Origin: Phycisphaerales bacterium
Lineage (GTDB): Bacteria; Planctomycetota; Phycisphaerae; Phycisphaerales; UBA1924
Length of the DNA stretch: 12,535 nucleotides
Direction of reading: 5' to 3'
Assembly (NCBI GenBank): GCA_025453375.1
Contig: JALOQT010000008.1
Span: 1 to 12,535, forward strand
A model generated the notes under the pieces. That model did no database searches. It was given only the letters and a program-made list of their open reading frames with translations, and was not told the origin of the DNA. The number at the start of each line of letters is the position of its first letter. Positions within the stretch are counted from its first letter, which is position 1. Both the position numbers and the translations under genes were made by a program. Below are positions 7,894 to 12,535 of this stretch, piece after piece.

Positions 7894-7928
7894 CCCCCAC
7901 CCACACACCCGCACCTGCCGCCCCGCCC
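7894..7928 (-). other. G-rich stretch in the nuoK-nuoL gap, possible G-quadruplex
   Basis: The transcribed strand equivalent contains five runs of three or more G within 35 bases: G3, G4, G3, G3 and G5. They are separated by 1, 10, 5 and 1 bases. Four of these runs could form a G-quadruplex, although one loop is long. It lies about 50-85 bases upstream of the nuoL start, in the mRNA leader between nuoK and nuoL. The rest of the gap holds nothing else recognisable apart from the hairpin after nuoK. Confidence 0.35.
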
Positions 7929-7934
7929 GCCAAG

Positions 7935-7948
7935 CAGCCTCACGGCTG
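7935..7948 (-). other. Small hairpin just after nuoK
   Basis: Read on the minus strand, CAGCC-GTGA-GGCTG forms a 5-bp stem with a GNRA-type tetraloop. It begins 5 bases after the nuoK stop. There is no T-run, so it is unlikely to be a terminator within this operon. A role in mRNA stability or processing between nuoK and nuoL is possible but not shown. Confidence 0.3.
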
Positions 7949-7953
7949 ACGCA

Positions 7954-8331
7954 CTAGCCCTTCATGCTCGTCCACACGCTGCCGTCGAGCGTCTCCTTGC
8001 GACGGAACAGCAGCACGACCAGCGCCAGGGCCAGCGCCGCCTCCGCTGCTGCGACGGTGAGCACGAAGATCACAAACGCCTCGCCCGTGTGGTTGAGGTG
8101 AAAGCGGCCAAAGGCGATCAGCGCGATGCCCGCCGCCTGGAACATGAGTTCCGTGCACAGGAACATGACAATCAGGTTCCGCCGGGTCAGGAACCCGATC
8201 AGCCCCAGCACAAACATGATCCCCGACACGGCCAGATAGTGAAACAGCGTGATGCCAGGCACCAGCTCGGGCACCGGGCCCTGGGCCAGCACCAGCGTCG
8301 GCAGCATCGACATCGTCATCGTCGTGTCCAT
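7954..8331 (-). CDS. nuoK: NADH-quinone oxidoreductase subunit K
   Basis: A 125-residue small membrane-arm subunit of complex I with three membrane helices (about 27-47, 52-75 and 86-108). The two buried glutamates of the family are present: Glu61 in FLCTELMFQAAG and Glu97 in TVAAAEAALALAL, equivalent to E36 and E72 of E. coli NuoK. They form part of the charged axis that links quinone reduction to the antiporter-like subunits. The RRN motif after the first helix is also conserved. Compared with the roughly 100-residue E. coli protein it has about 25 extra N-terminal residues, including MLPTLVLAQG. The ATG start shares one base with the nuoJ stop (TAATG), and a G-run lies 8-9 bases upstream. 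Internal Met5, Met7 and Met9 are alternative starts. Confidence 0.95.
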   Translation of the reverse strand: MDTTMTMSMLPTLVLAQGPVPELVPGITLFHYLAVSGIMFVLGLIGFLTRRNLIVMFLCTELMFQAAGIALIAFGRFHLNHTGEAFVIFVLTVAAAEAALALALVVLLFRRKETLDGSVWTSMKG

Positions 8332-9374
8332 TAGTTGTCACCCCCCGTCGCCGGCTGCACAAACTCAGCCTCGCGGCCCAGCTCGCTCTCGGCGCGGGCG
8401 CGGGCCATCGCCTCCAGCTTGGCCTGCTCGTCAAGCTCGACCTTCTTGCGGGCCAGCACCACGGCCCCGAGCATCGCCATCAGCAGGATCACGCCGGCGA
8501 TTTCGATCGCGCCAGGGTTGCGTTCGATCAGTTCAAAGCCCACGCGCTGGGCATCGCTCAGCCGCAGGGCCTCGGGCCAGTCCTTCTCCGCCAGGGTCCG
8601 CACCGTCCGGCCATCGGCCGACAGAATCTGCAGCCCGCCAGTCTCATCCAGCGTGGCATCCAGCGCCAGTTGCTGCTTGACCTCCGGCCCGCCCCCTTCG
8701 ATCTTCGGCCGCTTGACGAGCTTCTCGCCCTCAGCCAGCAGGCCCGCTTCGCGAAGGGTCTTTTCGACCTTCGGGGCCATCTGGGCCATCGGGTCATCCG
8801 TCGCGGCCATGCGCGGGTTGGCCTTCAGCGTCGAGGCTCCGCCGGCCATGAAGCTCGCCAGCACCGCCAGCACCAGGAACCCGGCAAACGTCGCAATCAC
8901 CGGCTCGCGGCTGACGCGGTCGTATTCCGTCATCGCCTCGACGGCGTCCTCGCTCGGGCCGTCGCTGGCCAGCATGATCACGAACATGTACGTAATCAGG
9001 ATCGCCCCGCCGTACACGATCACCAGCGCAAAGGCCAAAAACTCAGCCTGCAACACCAAATACAACCCGCACGAGGAGACGATCGTCAGGATGAACCACA
9101 GCGCGGCATAGATCGGCCGCGGATGCGTGATCACCCGCAACGCGCTGAACAGCGCCACGGCCGAGAAGATATAGAAGTGGAAGTTGGGCAGCCCCGCGCC
9201 GTCCTTCACCGCCTGGCGGCCCAGCACGACGAAAAACGCCGCCAACGCCGCCGCCCCGATCAGAACGCCAATGGCAAACCCGGCGATCTTCTGACGCGGC
9301 AGCGCGACAAGCACGCCCACGGCGCCAAGGACGCACAGGCCATAGAACAGGAATGGGTTGATCAACGTGTCCAA
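8331..9374 (-). CDS. nuoJ: NADH-quinone oxidoreductase subunit J, enlarged
   Basis: A 347-residue membrane-arm subunit of complex I, against about 184 in E. coli. The core is clear at residues 66-136: FYIFSAVALFSALRVITHPRP, then LVIVYGGAILITYMFVIML. The latter is the third core helix carrying the conserved Tyr (here Tyr121) whose bulge relays conformational change. Two more helices lie at about 157-177 and 288-308. Extra features are two N-terminal helices (about 6-25 and 31-53), a hydrophilic segment of about 110 residues (178-287), and a charged, Ala/Glu/Arg-rich tail that may be a coiled coil (309-335). The start is TTG at 9374, because a perfect GGAGG lies 8 bases upstream. The frame stays open further, to 9551, but that stretch reads as Arg/Ala-rich non-protein sequence. 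It is the first gene of nuoJKLMN. Confidence 0.92.
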   Translation of the reverse strand: MDTLINPFLFYGLCVLGAVGVLVALPRQKIAGFAIGVLIGAAALAAFFVVLGRQAVKDGAGLPNFHFYIFSAVALFSALRVITHPRPIYAALWFILTIVSSCGLYLVLQAEFLAFALVIVYGGAILITYMFVIMLASDGPSEDAVEAMTEYDRVSREPVIATFAGFLVLAVLASFMAGGASTLKANPRMAATDDPMAQMAPKVEKTLREAGLLAEGEKLVKRPKIEGGGPEVKQQLALDATLDETGGLQILSADGRTVRTLAEKDWPEALRLSDAQRVGFELIERNPGAIEIAGVILLMAMLGAVVLARKKVELDEQAKLEAMARARAESELGREAEFVQPATGGDN

Positions 9375-9381
9375 AGACCGC

Positions 9382-9388
9382 GCCTCCC
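9382..9388 (-). promoter_or_regulatory. Ribosome binding site that sets the TTG start of nuoJ
   Basis: On the minus strand GGGAGG is followed by 8 bases and then TTGGACACGTTG. This is the best Shine-Dalgarno match in the window. It supports TTG at 9374 over any upstream ATG/GTG and over the second TTG at 9365. Confidence 0.65.
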
Positions 9389-9437
9389 GATCGCCAACGT
9401 GCCGCACCAGACGCACCGACCGCGCCCCAAGACTCGC

Positions 9438-9466
9438 AGGATAGAGACAGCAGGCCCGACCTTCCA
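9438..9466 (-). promoter_or_regulatory. Weak candidate sigma70-type promoter for nuoJKLMN
   Basis: Minus strand: TGGAAG (9466-9461), 17 bases, then TATCCT (9443-9438). This would start transcription about 55-60 bases before the nuoJ TTG. The -10 matches the consensus at four of six positions and the -35 at three, with ideal spacing. It is the most promoter-like site in the 186-base gap between aguA and nuoJ, but the consensus match is weak for this kind of genome. Confidence 0.25.
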
Positions 9467-9516
9467 CCCGATCAGCAAAATGCCGACAGGCACCCAACAG
9501 CCGCGCCGCCTCGCAA

Positions 9517-9540
9517 GCCGCTCGCGCACGCGCGCGCGGC
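9517..9540 (-). terminator. GC-rich hairpin after aguA
   Basis: An inverted repeat, GCCGC at 9517-9521 and GCGGC at 9536-9540, continues inward after one mismatch with CGCGC/GCGCG. This gives about 9-10 paired bases around a tiny loop. It begins 20 bases after the aguA stop and precedes the candidate nuoJ promoter, where a terminator would be expected. No T-run follows, so intrinsic termination is only possible. A direct repeat ATCAGCAAAA flanks it at 9471-9480 and 9551-9560. Confidence 0.35.
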
Positions 9541-9560
9541 CTCCGGCCCAATCAGCAAAA

Positions 9561-10787
9561 CTACTCGGGCACGCGCAGGGCGATCTTCCGCAGCCGTTCA
9601 GCCAGCCCGGGCACCAGCGGCACCTGCTGGCTTAAGCAGTGAATCGCCCCCAGACCCCAGATCACCTCGCGGCAATCCACCGCCACCACCTCGTGGTGGG
9701 GCATGTGATCCTGCATCACCGCCAGCGCCCGCTCCTGCACGCGCCGCTCCGACGCCGAACGCGCAAAAACCGGCACCAAACATGCTCCGTCCACAAACGA
9801 GAAGTTCATGAACGTCGCCGGCAATCGCTCGCCACCATGCTCCACCCGCCCAGGCATCGGCACCGTGACGATCTCAAAGGCACGCCCATCCTGGTCCACC
9901 ATCGCAAAGAGCTTCTTCAGCGCCCGATCCAACTGGCGATAGTTCTTGTCCCGCGTGGACTCCTCAATCCCGATCAGCACCTTGCCCGGCGCGATGAATC
10001 GCGCCAGGTCATCGACGTGCCCATCGGTGTCGTCCCCTTCGATCCCTTCACTCAGCCACACGACGTGCCTCTGCCCGTAGAACGACTTCAACGCCGCCTC
10101 GATCTTCGCGCGGCTCATCGTCCCGTTGCGATTGCGATTCAGCAGGCACTGCGTCGTGCTCAGCACCGTCCCGCGGCCGTTGAACTCGACACTGCCACCT
10201 TCCATCACGATCGGCACCTGCCACAACTTCAGCTTCGCACGCTGGGCAATCACGCTGGGCACCGCATCATCACCATCCCAGGGCGGATACTTCCCGCCCC
10301 ACGCGTTGAACGCCCAGTCGACGATGCCGACATCCGCGATCGATCGCCCATGCCCCGAAGCCGCGGGCGTCCACCCCTCGCCGCTGGGCCCGCCATCGCT
10401 CCAGCCCGAGCGCACGACAAACGCCGGGCCATGATCCCGGCACCAGCACTCATTGCTCGCCATCGCGTGAAAGAACACCCGCTGGTCGCACAACTTCCGC
10501 TGCACGCCAAACTGCACCAGTTGATCGCGCACCAGCCGTGCCCAGTTGTCATTGAGCACGTTGATGTGCACGTCCTGCCGCGTGGCCATCGCGTGGACGA
10601 TCCGCGCGAGATTCTCCGGCACCGTGTGATACTTGCCCGGAAAGCTGATCCCCTCCGGCCGCGGCCAGGTCAGCCAGGTCGCACACTGGCGCTCAAACTC
10701 CGCCGGAAACGTCCAGCCCATCTCCAGGGGCGTCTGTGCCGGGTTGACATGCGAACGCGTCGAGGACGTGCTTGATCGACTGGCCAT
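9561..10787 (-). CDS. aguA: Agmatine deiminase (PAD_porph family)
   Basis: A 408-residue cytoplasmic guanidino-group hydrolase. It would convert agmatine to N-carbamoylputrescine plus ammonia, the second step from arginine to putrescine. Landmarks in order: TPLEMGWTFPAEFERQCATWLTWP at the N-terminus (about 19-42); the substrate motif WCRDHGP (115-121, Asp118); MEGGS (195-199, Glu196); TDGHVDDLARF (254-264) with catalytic His257; and GLGAIHCLSQQVP (378-390) with nucleophile Cys384. This is the Cys/His/Asp/Glu set of the family, and length and ends match full-length enzymes. Arginine- or peptidyl-arginine-directed activity cannot be excluded by sequence alone. ATG 10787 is the start because the conserved N-terminal block lies before the next Met; no clear ribosome binding site is seen. 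The metal ATPase ends 70 bases upstream. No aguB or speA is in view. Confidence 0.92.
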   Translation of the reverse strand: MASRSSTSSTRSHVNPAQTPLEMGWTFPAEFERQCATWLTWPRPEGISFPGKYHTVPENLARIVHAMATRQDVHINVLNDNWARLVRDQLVQFGVQRKLCDQRVFFHAMASNECWCRDHGPAFVVRSGWSDGGPSGEGWTPAASGHGRSIADVGIVDWAFNAWGGKYPPWDGDDAVPSVIAQRAKLKLWQVPIVMEGGSVEFNGRGTVLSTTQCLLNRNRNGTMSRAKIEAALKSFYGQRHVVWLSEGIEGDDTDGHVDDLARFIAPGKVLIGIEESTRDKNYRQLDRALKKLFAMVDQDGRAFEIVTVPMPGRVEHGGERLPATFMNFSFVDGACLVPVFARSASERRVQERALAVMQDHMPHHEVVAVDCREVIWGLGAIHCLSQQVPLVPGLAERLRKIALRVPE

Positions 10788-10819
10788 AGCCCGTTTGTAG
10801 GCACCCGCACCCCCGCGTG

Positions 10820-10840
10820 GAGCAGGTTTTCAACCTGCTC
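10820..10840. repeat. Perfect 9-bp inverted repeat between the ATPase and aguA
   Basis: GAGCAGGTT-TTC-AACCTGCTC is a perfect 9-bp stem with a 3-base loop. It lies in the 70-base gap after the ATPase stop and before the aguA start. It could stop ATPase transcription, but no T-run follows on the minus strand. Such self-complementary units are often dispersed intergenic repeats. That reading is a guess from one copy; no second copy is in the window. Confidence 0.6.
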
Positions 10841-10857
10841 ACTCCCCCACCCCCCAC

Positions 10858-12535
10858 TCACGCGCCGACGCCGCCAGCCACCACCCGCCCTTCGACCGTC
10901 ACCACCACCTCGTCCTGCCGCGCCGGTGCATCGGCATGGTCGTCCTCGCATGTGCAGATCGGAATCCCCCGGTGCACCAGCAGCAGCAGTGAGTGCGCCA
11001 CCACCAGCAGCGTGCCACCCTCGTGCCCAAGCACGCCCATCCACAGCGGCATCTGCCAGCCATTGAGGCTGCCGATCACCACCGCACACGCCATGATCAC
11101 CATCGCACCGATCGCAAAGACCAGGTTGATCGCAATCGTCCGCCGCGCCCGCCGCGCCAGCCCCACCGCCCAGGGCACCGCGCTGAGGTCATCATTGAGC
11201 AGCACGATGTCGGCATTCTCCAGCGCCGCATCGCTCCCGATGCTGCCGATCCCGATCGCCACATCCGCCGCCGCCAGCGCCGGCGCGTCATTGACGCCAT
11301 CACCAATCACACCCACGCCCGTGCGGCTGCCGCCACCCGTGCCCCCATCCACCCGCGCCTGCTGCTTCAGCCGCTGCACCTGCGCCACCTTGTCACTGGG
11401 CAGCAGTTCGGCGTGGAACTCATCGAGCTTCAGCGTCGCCGCGACGCGCCCGGCCGTCAGGCGATTGTCACCCGTGAGCATCACCACCGGTCGCACGTCC
11501 AGCTCATGCAGCCGCGGCACAAGGCAATCCGCCCCCGGCCGCACCGCATCACTGAGGATGAACACCGCCGCCTGCTGATCATGCACGCACACCACCGCGA
11601 TGCGCCCCTGATGCTGCACCGTCGCCAGCACATCGCGCACGTGATTGCGCAGGCACACCGGGATCAGTTCCCCCGTGTGCGCCATGCTGCCCAGCCGCGC
11701 CTCGGCCCCATCCAGCCAGCCCGAGACTCCACGCCCCGTGACGTTTTTCAGTTCACTCACCGGCGCCGGCATGACGCCCGACCGCTTGGCTTCCGCCACG
11801 ATCGCCTCGGCAATCGGATGCGTGCTGGCCGCCTCCAGCGCGCTGGCCACCGCCAGCAGGTGCGTCGGCTCGCTCCACGCAATCGCCCGCACCTCGCGCA
11901 CGCTCGGGCGGCCGACGGTCAGCGTCCCGGTTTTGTCAAACGCAATCGCCCGCAGCCGCGACAGTCGCTCAATCGCCTGCCCGCCCTTGAACAGCACCCC
12001 CCCGCGCGCCGCACGGCTGATCGCCGCGAGCGTCGCCGTCGGCGTCGCAATCACGAGCGCACAGGGGCTCATGACGATCAGCAGCGCAATAGCCGTATAC
12101 GCCGCGTCCTTCACCTCGCGCCCCAGCCCCAGCCACCACACGCCAAAGACTGTCAGGCTCACGCTCAGCACGACAATCGTGTACGGTCCGCTGAGTTTGT
12201 CGATCAACTGTTGCACCGGCTCGCGCTGGGCCTGCGCCTGCGTCACCAAGGCCAACACCTTCTGCAGGCTGCTCTCCTTGGCCGCCCGCGTCACGATCGC
12301 CTCGACGGGGTGCTCGACATTCACCGTCCCGGCAAACAGTTCATCACCCACGCCGACATCCCGCGGCTGGCTCTCGCCGGTGATCGTCGATTGATCCACA
12401 CTCGTCTCGCCCAGCACCACCCGCGCATCAGTCGGCACCTGCTCCCCCGGTGCGATCCGCACACGATCACCCACCACCAGCGCCTCGGGCGATCGTGCGA
12501 CAAACTCACCCAGGCCCGCCCCCCCCGCTCCGCCA
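10858..12535 (-). CDS. P1B-4-type heavy-metal-translocating ATPase, N-terminus truncated
   Basis: The C-terminal portion (558 codons in view) of an inner-membrane pump. The frame is open to the window edge, so the N-terminus and first helices are missing. Residue numbers here count from the GTG at 12477. Motifs: TGES (33-36, actuator), MSPCALVIATP (136-146), DKTGT (181-185, phosphorylated Asp181), STHPIAEAI (218-226), MLTGDN (333-338), GDGVNDAP (392-399), and HEGGT (485-489) in the last helix. SPC together with HEGGT marks the P1B-4 group (CoaT, CtpD, PfeT), which exports Co2+, Fe2+ or related divalent ions. CPC pumps (Cu, Zn/Cd) lack this pair. The tail after the last helix has CTCEDDHAD (508-516), a likely metal-binding patch. 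The exact metal is not determined, and no Fur-like or MerR-like site was recognised nearby. Confidence 0.93.
   Translation of the reverse strand, partial: GGAGGAGLGEFVARSPEALVVGDRVRIAPGEQVPTDARVVLGETSVDQSTITGESQPRDVGVGDELFAGTVNVEHPVEAIVTRAAKESSLQKVLALVTQAQAQREPVQQLIDKLSGPYTIVVLSVSLTVFGVWWLGLGREVKDAAYTAIALLIVMSPCALVIATPTATLAAISRAARGGVLFKGGQAIERLSRLRAIAFDKTGTLTVGRPSVREVRAIAWSEPTHLLAVASALEAASTHPIAEAIVAEAKRSGVMPAPVSELKNVTGRGVSGWLDGAEARLGSMAHTGELIPVCLRNHVRDVLATVQHQGRIAVVCVHDQQAAVFILSDAVRPGADCLVPRLHELDVRPVVMLTGDNRLTAGRVAATLKLDEFHAELLPSDKVAQVQRLKQQARVDGGTGGGSRTGVGVIGDGVNDAPALAAADVAIGIGSIGSDAALENADIVLLNDDLSAVPWAVGLARRARRTIAINLVFAIGAMVIMACAVVIGSLNGWQMPLWMGVLGHEGGTLLVVAHSLLLLVHRGIPICTCEDDHADAPARQDEVVVTVEGRVVAGGVGA

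Noticed and set aside
6890..7957. 355-codon + strand frame opposite nuoL
   Set aside because: Arg/Gln/His-rich antisense shadow of nuoL with no recognisable domain; it runs through the intergenic gap.
9375..9551. Upstream ATG-initiated extension of nuoJ (59 extra codons)
   Set aside because: The added peptide is Arg/Ala-rich and not membrane-like, and it covers the GC hairpin. The GGAGG-TTG pair downstream is a better start.
9471..9560. Direct repeat ATCAGCAAAA at 9471-9480 and 9551-9560
   Set aside because: Only 10 bases identical (14 with one mismatch), flanks unrelated and no integrase or insertion element nearby, so not called an attachment site.
8670..9635. 321-codon + strand frame spanning the nuoJ 5' half and the gap
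   Set aside because: Crosses the nuoJ start, the gap and the aguA end without any family signal; composition is typical of a high-GC shadow.
9639..10775. 378-codon + strand frame opposite aguA
   Set aside because: Exact antisense of a well-supported enzyme gene; the His/Arg-rich peptide has no motif.
1..12535. CRISPR array, tRNA, rRNA, transposase or phage genes
   Set aside because: Both strands were read for spaced repeats, tRNA-like arms and mobile-element motifs. None was seen; the short repeats present are too few or too small.

Overview
The window is GC-rich bacterial chromosome from an uncultured-style genome. I would place it in the Planctomycetota, possibly Phycisphaerae. This rests on a pseudopilin-type gene fused to a PA14 domain, a detached nuoJKLMN block, and the style of the complex I subunits and agmatine deiminase. 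There is no rRNA or other marker gene here, so the placement is an inference. No mobile element, CRISPR array, tRNA or rRNA is visible.

Layout. On the + strand, positions 1-213 hold the 3' end of a GspJ/PulJ-like pseudopilin gene. A few bases later comes a complete 591-residue PilX/GspK-like prepilin protein (220-1995) with a PA14 domain and a beta-rich C-terminal half. Both look like the end of a type II secretion or type IV pilus-like operon that starts outside the window. A 33-base gap separates this from a long minus-strand block that runs to the end of the window. In transcription order (right to left) the block holds: a 5'-truncated P1B-4 heavy-metal ATPase (12535-10858), agmatine deiminase aguA (10787-9561), and the proton-pumping end of respiratory complex I, nuoJ-nuoK-nuoL-nuoM-nuoN (9374-2029).

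How the genes work together. NuoL, NuoM and NuoN are the three antiporter-like proton channels. NuoK and NuoJ link them to the rest of the membrane arm, so the cluster encodes most of the membrane arm of NADH:quinone oxidoreductase. nuoJ/nuoK overlap by 1 base (TAATG) and nuoM/nuoN by 4 bases (GTGA). nuoK/nuoL and nuoL/nuoM are separated by about 110 and 152 bases with unusual content: a G-rich stretch and short tandem repeats. The genes for the peripheral arm and the quinone site (nuoA-I) are not next to nuoJ; aguA is there instead. The window therefore holds a detached half of the nuo locus. AguA (putrescine synthesis) and the metal ATPase are probably independent neighbours.

Most notable points: the PA14-bearing pseudopilin-like protein with an EF-hand-like loop; an enlarged NuoJ that starts at TTG, has two extra N-terminal helices and a roughly 110-residue hydrophilic insertion; histidine-rich loops in both NuoL and NuoM; an SPC/HEGGT metal pump with a Cys/His/Asp tail; and a reversal of G-versus-C strand bias inside one co-directional gene block. 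I did not find a convincing new multi-gene system. The novelty here is at the level of domain architecture and composition.
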